Counted from the first letter of the stretch, positions 44,804 to 54,645 are shown. The stretch: DNA of 64,000 bases from Oscillatoria nigro-viridis PCC 7112 (GCF_000317475.1 NC_019729.1:1254501-1318500); one strand, 5' to 3'. The notes: generated by a model from the letters alone, not told the origin. Program-made: numbers and translations.

Positions 44804-46618
44804 ATGAAGTTCAAAAAATGGATCGATCATCTCAAACAAAATCAACTGATCGGCCTGCGGCAATATATAATTACAAATCCTCCCTGGATGACAGGTGCCA
44901 TAGCAGGTATAATGTCTGTAGCCATGCTGCAATTGGGAATGTGGAAACCGCTTGAATATTTGGGATACAAAACGCTATTTCAAATTCGAGAATCGCGAAT
45001 TTTGCCAAATCCCGGATGGGATCATAGAATTGCGGTAATTGCGATCGAACCGCATTCCTTGCAGGAATACGGTAAATTTCCTTGGCCTCGCAACCGCTAC
45101 GCCCAACTGTTAGAAGCGCTGAAAAAATCTCCCCCCACAGCCGTTGGTTTTGACATTCTTTTCCTCGATCCGAGTCCGAAAGATGATATTTTAGCCGCTG
45201 CAATTGTCGCCAACGGCAAAGTTGTACTCCCTAGAACCATTAAAGAAGAACCCGTAGCATCTTTAAAAGCAGCCGCCGCAGGTGTCGGCCACATCGGCCA
45301 AGAAGCCGATAGCGACGGTATTACCCGCGTCTCAAAAATCTTTCTCAACGGGGTTCCTAATTTCGGTTTAGCCATGATTCACAGGTACAATGCTGCTAAT
45401 CCTCAAGATCCAGTATTGCTCCCACAGTCAAAAAATAAGCCCCAAAAAAAAGCCTGGGTGAACTGGCCCGGGCCAACAGAAAATCTACCTACCTATGCTT
45501 TTGTTGATGTCGTAGAAGGTAACATTCCCGCAGATGCCCTCACCAATAAGTTAGTTTTAGTGGGCATAGTTGCTACCGGTTTCGACCCGATTTCTTCACC
45601 TCTCAACAAGACTACGGCTGGGGTTTATTTATATGCAGCGTTGATTGACAATTTGCTCAATCAACGCTTGCTGCGGCGGCTGCCGGTACTCGTAGAAATT
45701 TTGTTATTGTTGGGGATTGGCCCGCTTACCGCTTTGGTTCTGGGCAACCGAGGTGTTCAAGAGAGAATTGCGATCGCTCTCGGTTTGCCTATAATTTGGA
45801 TTGCGGCTGCTGCTTTGTTATTTGGCTTCTTTTTTTGGTGGGTGCCGATTGCCGCACCTATCGGCACTCTCATTTTATCTAGCACTGCTTTGCAACTGCG
45901 GGAACAGTACGAAAAGCAGCAGTTGATGAGGTTATTTGAAAAGCACGTCGATCCAGAGACTGCTCAGCTTATTTGGCAACGCAAAGCGGAGATATTTGAA
46001 CAGGGAGAACTCGAACCTCAAGAACTTACAGCAACGGTGCTGTTTATGGATATTCGTAGTTTTACTTCGATTTCCGAAAAAATGCGACCGCGAGATTTAC
46101 TCACCTGGTTGAACAATTATTTGGAAGCGATGACTAACTGTATTATGGATCACGGCGGCGTTGTAGATAAATACATCGGCGATGCAATTATGGCAGTTTT
46201 TGGAGTGCCTTTTTGCCATACCGAATATCGAGAAATTCAACAAGATGCTTTGAATGCAGTTGCGGCTTGTATTGCGATGCACGAACGGCTGCACCAACTT
46301 AATCAGCAGCTTAGAAGCGAACACAAACCTTTAATTAAGTTTGGCATCGGTTTGCATACCGGACAGTTAGTTGCTGGTAGCGTGGGCGGTTCCCGGCGTT
46401 TGAATTATTCTGTGATCGGCGATGCTGTCAACGTTGCTGCTAGATTGGAGGCGATGAATAAGGAAATTGTTTCTGACAGTCCTTTTAATTTGTTGGTGAC
46501 GGCGAGGACTTTTGCTTACGTGCGCGATCGCTACGAAGGCCAAAAAGTAGGATCGATTCAATTGCGCGGCAAAAAAGAAGAGACTGTGGTTTATGCTATT
46601 TTGGGCGAAAAGCATTAG
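44804..46618 (+). CDS. CHASE2-domain adenylate cyclase (class III)
   Basis: About 604 aa from the ATG at 44804 (MKFKKWIDHLKQNQLIGLRQ); a TTG 18 bp earlier is also possible. One N-terminal membrane segment (33-50), a periplasmic CHASE2 sensor (about 65-290: DHRIAVIAIEPHSLQEYGKF, AVGFDILFLDPSPKDD), three membrane helices (about 295-365), and a C-terminal cyclase domain (about 410-600). Metal Asp residues in LFMDIRSFTS and YIGDAIMAVFG, the adenine-selective Lys in VDKYIGD and Asp in SVIGDAVNVAARLE are all present, so ATP is the likely substrate. It makes cAMP in response to an unknown periplasmic cue. Confidence 0.93.
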   Translation: MKFKKWIDHLKQNQLIGLRQYIITNPPWMTGAIAGIMSVAMLQLGMWKPLEYLGYKTLFQIRESRILPNPGWDHRIAVIAIEPHSLQEYGKFPWPRNRYAQLLEALKKSPPTAVGFDILFLDPSPKDDILAAAIVANGKVVLPRTIKEEPVASLKAAAAGVGHIGQEADSDGITRVSKIFLNGVPNFGLAMIHRYNAANPQDPVLLPQSKNKPQKKAWVNWPGPTENLPTYAFVDVVEGNIPADALTNKLVLVGIVATGFDPISSPLNKTTAGVYLYAALIDNLLNQRLLRRLPVLVEILLLLGIGPLTALVLGNRGVQERIAIALGLPIIWIAAAALLFGFFFWWVPIAAPIGTLILSSTALQLREQYEKQQLMRLFEKHVDPETAQLIWQRKAEIFEQGELEPQELTATVLFMDIRSFTSISEKMRPRDLLTWLNNYLEAMTNCIMDHGGVVDKYIGDAIMAVFGVPFCHTEYREIQQDALNAVAACIAMHERLHQLNQQLRSEHKPLIKFGIGLHTGQLVAGSVGGSRRLNYSVIGDAVNVAARLEAMNKEIVSDSPFNLLVTARTFAYVRDRYEGQKVGSIQLRGKKEETVVYAILGEKH

Positions 46619-46981
46619 TCATGGGGCATGGGGCATGGGGCATTGGTCATTAGTTGTGATATTATGTCCTGTTAATTAGGCCCAATTACTTCCTACTGGC
46701 GAATTAAAATATTGGTTGTAGGGGCGGGTTTTTCGACAATCTACGCCTCAAACAAATAATCTCAAAAACCCGCCCCCGCCCCACGGTAAATCGAAATATA
46801 CATTTTTTCAGGCGATCGCCCGTGTTGGTTAATGTAGATTATTAGCGGTGTGGGGGCGGGTTTATAAAACTTGTTTGTACTGATTAGATATTGTGGTAAA
46901 ACCCGCCCCTACGGAATTATATTGTTTCCTAATTGCCAATATTTTGCGTAAATTAAAGGGTAAATCAAAGTGCAATCTCAT
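46619..46981. repeat. Dispersed GGGGCGGGTTT palindromes and GGGGCAT heptamers
   Basis: The gap between convergent genes holds GGGGCAT tandem heptamers (about 46623-46645) and two inverted repeats with GGGGCGGGTTT/AAACCCGCCCC arms (about 46721-46782 and 46853-46910). The same arms occur inside the MITE-like block at 35211-35350. They may act as terminators. No gene is seen. Confidence 0.75.
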
Positions 46982-47908
46982 CTAATCAAATACGCTCAGC
47001 CGCAGAGTTTTAGCTATTTGTTCTAACAGAAATAAGCCGCCGACAGAATTTCCCTCTTTATCCAGGGGCGGACTGTAAAAGCCGATCGCACCTTGGCCCG
47101 GAATTACCGAAAGCATTGCCCCGCTAACTCCCGACTTAGCCGGCAGTCCCACCCGCAGCGCAAAGCGGCCCGATGCTTCATACAAACCGCAAGTTGCCAT
47201 CAGTGCTTTGACAGTACGGCAGTTTTCTCCCATTGGTCGATCGCCATTATTTACCAAAACCATTCCCAACTTAGCTAAATCCTCCACATTTCCCGACAAA
47301 CAGCAAACGCGATTGTACGTTTCTAAAGCAATTTCCGAGTTTTGAACATAACCCGATTCTACCATTTTCAAGGCAAGATTCCAATTATTTTGATTTGGAT
47401 TTGTCTTCACCGAATCGAGCATTAACTCGTCAACAAATAACAGACTGTTTGCCTGTTGATTTAACCAATCGAGCAAGTTTTGACAGCGCGCCACAGCATT
47501 TTGACCGGGAATCAAAGACGCTAGGGCGATCGCCCCGCTATTAATCATCGGGTTTCTCGGCTTCCCTCGGTCTATTTCGAGTTGAGTTAGGGAATTGAAA
47601 GGCAGTTCCGAAGGCTCGCAGCCAACGCAGTCAAACACCCTTTTTTCGCCCAATTCGCACAGCAAATAAAGCAGCACAAAGGGCTTGACTGCACTCATCA
47701 GCGGGAATGTTTGAGCAATGCTACCCCAGCTCATAATTTGCCCGTCAATTGCCCGAATTTGCACGGCAAACCCTTGTCGGTCGGCTCGCGCTAGGAGAGG
47801 TATGTACGCGGGGATTTGACCGGATTTACTGCGATTCATGGCCTCTTTTGCCCAAGCTGCCAGTTGTTCCGGTTGCAAGGAAGATAGTTTGCTGGTGGAT
47901 ATTTTCAC
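46982..47908 (-). CDS. glsA: Glutaminase
   Basis: 308 aa, the usual length. It hydrolyses L-glutamine to glutamate and ammonia in the cytoplasm. The beta-lactamase-like Ser-Lys motif is in PLMSAVKPFVLLYLLCELGE (S-x-x-K), and GKPRNPMINSGAIALASLIP is the family hallmark. YNRVCCLSGNVEDLAKLGMV and GLPAKSGVSGAMLSVIPGQG complete the active site. ATG start, no operon partner. No clear NtcA site was seen upstream. Confidence 0.95.
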   Translation of the reverse strand: MKISTSKLSSLQPEQLAAWAKEAMNRSKSGQIPAYIPLLARADRQGFAVQIRAIDGQIMSWGSIAQTFPLMSAVKPFVLLYLLCELGEKRVFDCVGCEPSELPFNSLTQLEIDRGKPRNPMINSGAIALASLIPGQNAVARCQNLLDWLNQQANSLLFVDELMLDSVKTNPNQNNWNLALKMVESGYVQNSEIALETYNRVCCLSGNVEDLAKLGMVLVNNGDRPMGENCRTVKALMATCGLYEASGRFALRVGLPAKSGVSGAMLSVIPGQGAIGFYSPPLDKEGNSVGGLFLLEQIAKTLRLSVFD

Positions 47909-48568
47909 TCTCGATTATTTAGATTATTTGAGATTTTAGATTGGCAGTCCTGGCGCGATATTGAGCAATCAACCCGATTGATTAACCGAATTGCGTCACT
48001 TGGGTGCTCTGCTGGCATAAACCGCGTTTCTGAGGTGAGATCGGGCAAGCTCATAATTTGATGAAATTTTTGTGGGGTGTCCCGCCCGCCCGAAAAATAC
48101 AACGCAAGAGGCGGGACAGCTTATTTAAGGCTGTTGACGTTTGGGATCGGAGGGAGCAAATAAATTTATTGACAATTTTTCATAAAAAAACCTGTACTTT
48201 GCATAAAAACCTCCCCTTCACCCAGATAGGTAATTAGGGATGAGAATTAAATAAAATCCACTTTTCATGACTGTTGTGGGATGGGGCTATGAGCCCGTCC
48301 TTTCTGGGCGGGCTATAAGAGCCCACCCCACTTTCAAGAGTGTAAGTTATTTAATTCTCATTCCTTAGCAGCTTCAAGGCAACGCTGCTACCCAAAACAA
48401 ACAAGCACTAGCTGGAAATGCCTTCAGATTCTTATATTTAAGCCCCAGCAAGGGGCGGGGTGCATATTTAACTTAATTCTTTCAGAGTTCGGCAAATCCT
48501 GTCCGGAAAACCCCCGAACCTTTAAGAATGTACTATCCAACCGGATTCACCAAAACCAGGATAAAAAA
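47909..48568. other. Repeat-rich intergenic region
   Basis: A 660-bp gap between divergent genes. It contains a palindrome with GTCCCGCC/GGCGGGAC arms (about 48078-48118), a second G/C-rich palindrome at about 48277-48333 (GGGGCTATGAGCCC facing GGGCTATAAGAGCCC), and a copy of AATTCTCAT-flanked sequence on each side of it (AGAATTAAAT at 48243, ATTTAATTCTCAT at 48349), which suggests one ~120-bp inserted element. No open frame is credible. Confidence 0.6.
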
Positions 48569-48910
48569 ATGTCAGATGAAGCGAAAGCAGAAGCACCAAA
48601 GCCCGCTCCCATGATTTTTAAGGGTGTGTGCAAGGAGGGAGTTCTCAAAGGCAAAGAAATTGAAGGCAAACTAGACATCAAAGTCAACGTTGAATCTGTC
48701 ACAACCCCTGAAACAAAGCCCAAAAAATCCGAGTGGGAGCCAGTTATCTTTTGGGTATTGTTTGCATTCATGGCAAACTTGATCGTCGGCGACCCCGCCG
48801 GAATGAGAAAATACAGCTCCCCACAAAGGTCTTCTTCTCATCAGATGTTAAACCAATCTGGGGAGCAGTCGCTGTTGCCTAAGAAAAACACCAGCAACTT
48901 GCCACTTTAG
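48569..48910 (+). CDS. Small single-pass membrane hypothetical protein
   Basis: 113 aa starting MSDEAKAEAPKPAPMIFKGV. One hydrophobic helix (about 53-68, VIFWVLFAFMANLIVG), with charged Lys/Glu-rich sequence before it and a Ser/Gln-rich tail after. No family recognised. No good ribosome-binding site in front (ATAAAAAA). Its stop overlaps the convergent DUF218 gene by 4 bp. Possibly a thylakoid or inner-membrane accessory protein; unproven. Confidence 0.6.
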   Translation: MSDEAKAEAPKPAPMIFKGVCKEGVLKGKEIEGKLDIKVNVESVTTPETKPKKSEWEPVIFWVLFAFMANLIVGDPAGMRKYSSPQRSSSHQMLNQSGEQSLLPKKNTSNLPL

Positions 48911-49899
48911 GCCCTGGGAGCCTGCCAGCCGCGCAAATAGTAATAGAAAGACCCGAAATATTCATCGAATACTCGCGTCGTAGTTACCAAAGCTTCTGCA
49001 CTAGGCAAAAAATCTCCCGCGTCTAAACGCAGTCTGGAGCTCCCTCCTGAGGTGGGTTGAAAAGTGTAGAAGTCGGTAGCCCTAGGAATCACCTGGATTC
49101 CCATATTCGCAAAAGCTAGGCTGGCACGGCGCATCTGAATCGCAGATGTTACCAGGATTACTTTGCGCGCGGCGCCCCGGCTGTCGAGTATTTTTCTCAC
49201 TTCTTGAGCGCTGGTGCGTATGTTGCTGCCGTTATCGTCGAGCACGATACTGCTGCGCGGCACGCCCATGTTGTTTGCCAGCAAAGTCTCGATATCCTTG
49301 GCTTCACCAACATAACCCTCCAACTCGTGTCTCGGGCCAGCGGTAACGATGACCATAGGTGCGAGTTGTTTTCTGTACAAAACGGCAGCATAGGGCAGGC
49401 GATTGCCTGTATCTGTCAGTTGAATCGCTACTCGGTTGGGGATGTGAGGCTGAGTGGTTCCCTTGCCCAGAAGAACTATCGCCGCTGCGGTTTCATCGCA
49501 GCAAACTGTCCGGACGGCTGCGGCGGCGTCCCGTTCTGCTTGCTCGGCGAACCAGTAAGCGACAACTGGCATACTCGAAAGGATCAAAACTAGCAGCGCT
49601 GCCAGGATCATTCTCGGCGCCGGGTTGCGGATGCCCCCGTTCGTGATCAGCGCCGATGCAATCACCAGCAGAGTGATGGAAAAACCCAAGGGCTTAAAGA
49701 AGAAGGCTATTAGGCTGAAAATCGCGGCTCCTACTGGCGTGTCTGGCGCAAAAAAAGCCAGGAACAAAAGGCTGATCAGCAGCAAAACGCGCAGTCGGTC
49801 TAATAACGGATTGTCTTTGCCTCCTGATTGATCCCACCACGATTTGATCAGTGAGAACAGGAGGAATAGAAATAGAATGCGAGCTAACAGTTCTGGCAT
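48907..49899 (-). CDS. DUF218 (YdcF/SanA-like) membrane protein
   Basis: 330 aa. Three to four N-terminal membrane segments (about 5-18, 37-57, 72-90 and 98-120), then a DUF218 domain (about 135-320) with AAIVLLGKGT, PMVIVTAGPRHELEGYVGEA, SNIRTSAQEVRKIL and KVILVTSAIQMRRASLAFAN. In E. coli, YdcF and SanA relatives are linked to envelope integrity; the reaction is unknown. The 3' end overlaps the convergent 113-aa gene by 4 bp, so no terminator lies between. Confidence 0.88.
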   Translation of the reverse strand: MPELLARILFLFLLFSLIKSWWDQSGGKDNPLLDRLRVLLLISLLFLAFFAPDTPVGAAIFSLIAFFFKPLGFSITLLVIASALITNGGIRNPAPRMILAALLVLILSSMPVVAYWFAEQAERDAAAAVRTVCCDETAAAIVLLGKGTTQPHIPNRVAIQLTDTGNRLPYAAVLYRKQLAPMVIVTAGPRHELEGYVGEAKDIETLLANNMGVPRSSIVLDDNGSNIRTSAQEVRKILDSRGAARKVILVTSAIQMRRASLAFANMGIQVIPRATDFYTFQPTSGGSSRLRLDAGDFLPSAEALVTTTRVFDEYFGSFYYYLRGWQAPRA

Positions 49900-50253
49900 C
49901 TTGCAATATTCTGTGTCTTCATAAATTAGTACGGAAGTGTGGAAACGAGCGCGAATTTAGCCGCGGTAGGAAATACTGGCATCGGTAGGTTTTTAACTTT
50001 CGCGAATAACGCAGTCCGATCGCATTTATCCTGATGCTCGATTCCGGTCAGCTATCAACTATTGGTTGCAGGGTGCAAGCCCGCTACTTCCAGTCACAGA
50101 TTGCTGACAGTTAATTGGTAATTGATAACTGGTAATAGTTGATTGGTAATTGGTAATGGAGCGAGGACGCCGCAGGTGGAATTGACAATTCAAGCCTGCT
50201 TTGTTCAGCCTACTTTTTTCCCCATTACCTGTTACCGATTCACCAATCCCAAT
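49900..50253. other. Intergenic region with TTGGTAA/TTGATAA-type repeats
   Basis: A 354-bp gap. Around 50110-50160 there are several imperfect copies of AATTGGTAATTG/GATAACTGGTAAT (dispersed repeat). No open frame or terminator is clear, although the AT-rich part near 49910-49950 may hold the DUF218 promoter. Confidence 0.5.
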
Positions 50254-51741
50254 TTATCGGCGCTTCAGTTGATTCCGAATTGCCTGCGTTACCGTTTGAA
50301 TTACTTTAACACGAGCATAATACTTGTTATTGGCCGCAATTAGCGTCCAGGGAGCAGCCGGCGTGCTGGTGCGCTGAATCATTTGATTCACCGCCACTTC
50401 ATAATAATTCCACTTTTCCCGATTCCGCCAATCTTCAGGAGTGAGTTTGTATTGTTTAAATGAATTGTTTTGCCGCTCTGTAAACCGCTTTAGTTGCTCG
50501 TCAGGACTGATGTGCAGCCAGAATTTAACTAAGACACAACCGAAACTGGTGAGTTGCTCCTCAAATTCGTTGATTTCCTGATAAGCTCGGCGCCATTCGG
50601 GTTCGGTGGCAAATCCTTCGACTCGCTCGACGAGCACTCTACCATACCAACTACGATCGCAAATGCTGATTTTACCAGCAGTCGGCAGCCGCTGCCAAAA
50701 CCGCCAGAGGTAGTGATGCGCTGTTTCTTCGTCTGTCGGCACCCCAAAGGCATTAACCGTGTAACTGCGGGGGTCTAGGATGTCCGTCAAGCGTTTGATG
50801 GCTCCTCCTTTGCCGGCGGCGTCCCAACCTTCAAACAGCACTAACACGGGGATTTCCTCTTCGTAGATGCTTTGTTGCAGTTTCCCAAAACGGGTTTGTT
50901 CCTCGCGAAGTTGCTGTTTGTATTCGTCGGGCGACAGCGATTGAGTTAAATCTACTTGGGCCAGCAAGTCGGGTTCAGTAGGTTGTAAGTGTTCTTGATG
51001 CGGCAATTGTATCGGTGCTGATTGCATCGTTCGTCTGTCTAAGGCTTCTGTAATTGTCGCTGCCATTTGCGTTAAAACTTTGACTCTCGCCCACCGCTGA
51101 CAATCGCCTTCTACTAGCGTCCAAGGTGCGGGACCCGTGCCGGTTTGGGCTACCATTTCTTCGGCAAAACTTGTGTATTCTTCGTATTTTTTGGCTTGTT
51201 TCCAATCTTCGGGTCGCACTCGCCAAGCTTGTAAGGTGTCGTCTTCTAGTTTTTTGAGCCGGTGCTTGAGTTCTTTTTTGCTCAAGTGAATCCAAAATTT
51301 GGCAATTGCGGCGCCGTCATCAACCATCTGCCGCTCGAAGGCATTGATTTGCCTGATGACTGTCGGTACTTCTGCCTCGGAGACTCGATCGAACAACCGG
51401 TCTTCTAAAACATGAGTGTACCAACTGTGGTAGAAAAAGCCAATTTGTCCGCGGGCCGGAAGTTTCTGCCAAAACCGCCACAGAAAAGGATAGCCCATTT
51501 CTGCTGCTGACGGCGGCCAAATCGGGTGGACGGCAAACCCCCGCGGGTCCATATACCCTACCATTTGTTTGACTAAAGCGCCTTTGCCCGCGGCTGCCCA
51601 ACCTTCGAGGACGATAATTGCGGGCAATTTTTTTTCCCAGCAGGCCAGTTGGAGCGATCGCAACTGTTGCATTAAAATTTCTATCTTGGCATCATAGGTT
51701 TCTTTATCCAGCGAAATATCTAAATCGAGGTTGTCGAGCAT
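50254..51741 (-). CDS. pap: Polyphosphate:AMP phosphotransferase (two-domain PPK2 family)
   Basis: 495 aa with two PPK2 domains (about 20-235 and 265-490). Domain 2 has an intact Walker A (LFEGWDAAGKGGAIKR) and the lid motif DRSWYGRVLVERVEG. Domain 1 has GWAAAGKGALVKQM, but its lid reads YHSWYTHVLEDRL, lacking the Asp, so it is probably structural, as in known class II PPK2 enzymes. The reaction makes ADP from AMP using polyphosphate. The gene starts with ATG after GAGG. A perfect 11-bp direct repeat stands 30-51 bp upstream. Single gene. Confidence 0.9.
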   Translation of the reverse strand: MLDNLDLDISLDKETYDAKIEILMQQLRSLQLACWEKKLPAIIVLEGWAAAGKGALVKQMVGYMDPRGFAVHPIWPPSAAEMGYPFLWRFWQKLPARGQIGFFYHSWYTHVLEDRLFDRVSEAEVPTVIRQINAFERQMVDDGAAIAKFWIHLSKKELKHRLKKLEDDTLQAWRVRPEDWKQAKKYEEYTSFAEEMVAQTGTGPAPWTLVEGDCQRWARVKVLTQMAATITEALDRRTMQSAPIQLPHQEHLQPTEPDLLAQVDLTQSLSPDEYKQQLREEQTRFGKLQQSIYEEEIPVLVLFEGWDAAGKGGAIKRLTDILDPRSYTVNAFGVPTDEETAHHYLWRFWQRLPTAGKISICDRSWYGRVLVERVEGFATEPEWRRAYQEINEFEEQLTSFGCVLVKFWLHISPDEQLKRFTERQNNSFKQYKLTPEDWRNREKWNYYEVAVNQMIQRTSTPAAPWTLIAANNKYYARVKVIQTVTQAIRNQLKRR

Positions 51742-51770
51742 ACTTACCTCATATTAATCTGTAAAAAACA

Positions 51771-51792
51771 GTTTAACGTTAGTTTAACGTTA
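51771..51792 (-). promoter_or_regulatory. 11-bp direct repeat upstream of the polyP:AMP phosphotransferase gene
   Basis: Two abutting perfect copies of GTTTAACGTTA. On the gene strand they read TAACGTTA-AAC twice, with TAACGTTA being its own reverse complement. The 11-bp phasing is that of PhoB/OmpR-type regulator sites, and TTTAAC recalls the Pho-box core. It lies 30-51 bp before the start codon. Regulation by phosphate is inference. Confidence 0.45.
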
Positions 51793-52477
51793 GGATAAAA
51801 TTTAATCCTCAACTCAGGGAAAAACGTTATAAAAATTACAGTTACGGCTGGTTAAAAGCCGGAGCGCTCCTGCAATCAAATGCCCGTATCGCTAATACTA
51901 GCAACAATCCCTCGATTTCAAACTTGCCAAAAAAAACAGCTCAGGTTATAGTTGAAATAGGGAACTTTTAAATAAGTTCAACTTCTCCCCTCCTCCGATC
52001 GGGCGAGTTAACAGGAGGAGCCAAAAATCCCTGAAAAAGGATTTATTGTAAAACAGAGCCAAAGTAAAAATCAACTACCCGGTGGGGGTGACAACTTCTT
52101 TACTTAGCTGTAGAAACTTTATTCAAACAATAGTAGTTACTTAAGCACCAAGCTTGGTAACGAAAGAGAGCGCGACTCATCGACATCCAGCCATAAACTC
52201 ACATACAAAACTAGCCCAAAAGGGCAAACCAATTTTTATGATTGCGCTATGAGATAAAACCTGAAAGCCTGGGTGATATAAACAGGTTTCTGAGTTTTAT
52301 CGACACCACAATAAATCTGCATTACATCCGCGTTTATCCGCGTACCCTTCGGGAAGGCGAAGCGCCTGCATCTGCGGTTAACAATCGCAAACTCGGATTT
52401 TTGCCAGAAATTCACTGTACTTGTTTGCCAATACCAATTAAGAGGAACAGTCCGAAATTACGGATTGCAAGTTTTCT
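51793..52477. other. Intergenic region with dispersed repeat copies
   Basis: A 685-bp gap between divergent genes. It contains a TCCGCGTTTATCCGCG word and an adjacent GTACCCTTCGGGAAGGCGAA palindrome (52325-52385), both dispersed-repeat types. An open frame at 52242-52481 runs through these and has no ribosome-binding site; it is not called. No clear promoter elements for the acetyltransferase gene are seen. Confidence 0.5.
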
Positions 52478-53461
52478 ATGAATATCCTGACAACACGCTG
52501 TTACAAAGGCGAAACTGACTGGTGCGCGATCGCCAATTTAATCGATGCTTGCGAAGCAGTAGATAGACTCGGCGAAGAAGTCTCAGCAACTGAACTCAAG
52601 CTAATACTTGATGCGCCCAAACTCGACAAAGCCCGCGACGTGCAGTTGTGGGAAGATGGTAATTACAAACTCATCGGTTTGTCACTTTTAGATATGCCCG
52701 ATTCCCAGAATGAAATTGACGCTTGTCTCTGGTTTTACGTGCATCCAAATCTACGTAGCGAAGGTTTAGAAAAAGACATAATTAAGTGGGGAGAAAAGCG
52801 GCTGCGCGAAGTGGCGAAAGAACGGAATTTGCCCGCGAAATTGCGTACCTACACCCGCGAGGACAAAACCGATGAGATGCGGCTGTTAGAAAAACAGGGC
52901 TTTGAGGTCGATCGCTATTTTCTCACAATGGCCCGATCCCTCGCCGAACCCATACCAACACCCGAATTTCCCGCAGATTTTGCGCTAACACACGTATCCG
53001 GAGAACAAGACATCCAACCCTGGGTAGAAATGTTCAACCAATCATTTATCGATCACTGGAATCACCACGATTTAACTGCGGAAACCGTGCGCTACTGGAT
53101 GCAAGATCCGAATTATCAGCCGGAATTAGATTTGATTGCTGTTTCGGGCGATTCCCTGCGGGATAGCTTCGCTTCACGCAAATTTGCAGCTTTCTGCGAC
53201 TGTCAAATCAAACCCCAAAAAAACGCCCGCAGCGACACAAAAGACGGTTGGATTGAATTTTTGGGTACGCGGCGCGACTTTCGGAAAAAGGGTTTAGGAA
53301 AAGCGATGCTATTAGCTGGTTTGCATAAGTTGAAAGCAGCGGGTGCAAACACAGCTAAACTCAGCGTCGATGCTGACAGTTTGACGGGGGCGACAAAGCT
53401 TTACAAATCAGTCGGTTTCCGCCCGGTGGAAACTTGGATCGAGTGGGCTAAGACAGTGTAA
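52478..53461 (+). CDS. GNAT-family N-acetyltransferase with two GNAT folds
   Basis: 327 aa. The second half holds a complete acetyl-CoA site (RRDFRKKGLGKAMLLAGLHK, the R/Q-x-x-G-x-G/A motif, then AKLSVDADSLTGATKLYKSV); the first half (about 10-150) is a degenerate copy. The substrate is unknown. Residues GDSLRDSFASRKFA (about 225-238) are encoded by a dispersed repeat (CCCTGCGGGATAGCTTCGC, 53154-53172) inserted in frame between two strands of the fold. Start ATG at 52478; the upstream region is repeat-rich. Confidence 0.88.
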   Translation: MNILTTRCYKGETDWCAIANLIDACEAVDRLGEEVSATELKLILDAPKLDKARDVQLWEDGNYKLIGLSLLDMPDSQNEIDACLWFYVHPNLRSEGLEKDIIKWGEKRLREVAKERNLPAKLRTYTREDKTDEMRLLEKQGFEVDRYFLTMARSLAEPIPTPEFPADFALTHVSGEQDIQPWVEMFNQSFIDHWNHHDLTAETVRYWMQDPNYQPELDLIAVSGDSLRDSFASRKFAAFCDCQIKPQKNARSDTKDGWIEFLGTRRDFRKKGLGKAMLLAGLHKLKAAGANTAKLSVDADSLTGATKLYKSVGFRPVETWIEWAKTV

Positions 53462-53688
53462 ATTCGCTAGGGTGGTCAGAAACCGGGTTTTTGCGACAAT
53501 AAGCTGTTGTGCCTTTAAATTGTCTGTCAAAAAAAATCAAAGTCTTGTGGGGTGGGCCTATGAGCCCGCCCTGAATCTACAATTTAAATGCGCGACAGCT
53601 TAGTGCGTTACAGCCTTCAGATTCAGTAAAAAACCCGGTTTCTTTGGTTTTAATACTCCCGTGGCGGATGTACGCTGATGGACGCGGA

Positions 53689-54588
53689 TTAGGATACAGT
53701 TTGTTTAGTCACTTCGACATAAATATGTTCTAACCGCACCGGATACCGAGCAATTGAATCAATAGAAATCCCGTCGAACAGCAAAATAATCTCTTTTAAT
53801 TCTAAACGTTCCGGCAGCCAAAAAGCCAAATCGCTACCGTAGCGGCGGGGGATGAAACTGTATTGTTTAGCGCGGGCGATGACTTCAGCTTCTTCGTCGG
53901 TTTTTACCACGATAATTTCTTGAGCCGGAATCAGTTTTTGCAACTCCTCCAAACTGCCCTCAGCCACAATACTGCCATTTTTCAAAATCCCAATTCTCTG
54001 ACACAGCCGCTCAGCTTCATCCAACAAGTGAGTTGTCAGCAAAATTGTAATTCCTTCCGATTGCAATCGCTGAATTAACTCCCAAATTTCATAGCGAGCC
54101 TCAATATCTAAACCCGTTGTCGGTTCATCTAAAATTACTAATTTAGGCTGGTGTACCAAAGCCACCGCAATATTCAAACGGCGCTGCATTCCTCCGCTCA
54201 AAGTTTCCACCGGGCTTGTAGCTCTATCTGTCAAATTAACTGCTTTCAAACAGTGTCTTACTTGATAGCGCCGCTGTTTGCGCTCTAAGCCGTAAATTTG
54301 AGCAAAAAAGTTAAGATTTTCTTCGCAGCTAAGGCTTTTGTAAAGCAAATTTTCTTGGGGCGCTACACCTATTAATAATTTTGTAGCTTCGGAAACAGGT
54401 TCGCCATTGATGGAAACTTGGCCGCTGTCGGCATTTAGCAAATTGCATAGAATATTGATAGTTGTAGTTTTGCCAGCCCCGTTTGGCCCGAGCAAACCGT
54501 AAATTTCTCCAGATTGAATGTGGAGTGTTAAATCTTGAAGCACTGAACGCTCGCCGTAAGACTTATTTAGCTTTTCTATTTGCAGCAC
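53689..54588 (-). CDS. ABC transporter ATP-binding protein (ABC-2 exporter type)
   Basis: 299 aa. Walker A GPNGAGKTTTI, Q-loop VAPQENLLYKSL, signature LSGGMQRRLN, Walker B LVILDEPTTGLD and switch His in TTHLLDEAERL are all intact. About 90 residues after the core form the regulatory tail common in multidrug or daunorubicin-type exporters. It pairs with the permease encoded upstream on the same strand, 125 bp away, the gap holding a CGCAGAGGGCGCAGAG-type repeat. Exported substrate unknown. Confidence 0.93.
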   Translation of the reverse strand: MLQIEKLNKSYGERSVLQDLTLHIQSGEIYGLLGPNGAGKTTTINILCNLLNADSGQVSINGEPVSEATKLLIGVAPQENLLYKSLSCEENLNFFAQIYGLERKQRRYQVRHCLKAVNLTDRATSPVETLSGGMQRRLNIAVALVHQPKLVILDEPTTGLDIEARYEIWELIQRLQSEGITILLTTHLLDEAERLCQRIGILKNGSIVAEGSLEELQKLIPAQEIIVVKTDEEAEVIARAKQYSFIPRRYGSDLAFWLPERLELKEIILLFDGISIDSIARYPVRLEHIYVEVTKQTVS

Positions 54589-54645
54589 TGCTTTAATTCT
54601 CCGTATTATTTTATATATTTACGGTTGTTTCTGAAGGATTAAACC

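Noticed and set aside
52242..52481. Open frame of 79 codons before the GNAT gene
   Set aside because: Crosses two dispersed repeats, has no ribosome-binding site, and overlaps the true start of the next gene.
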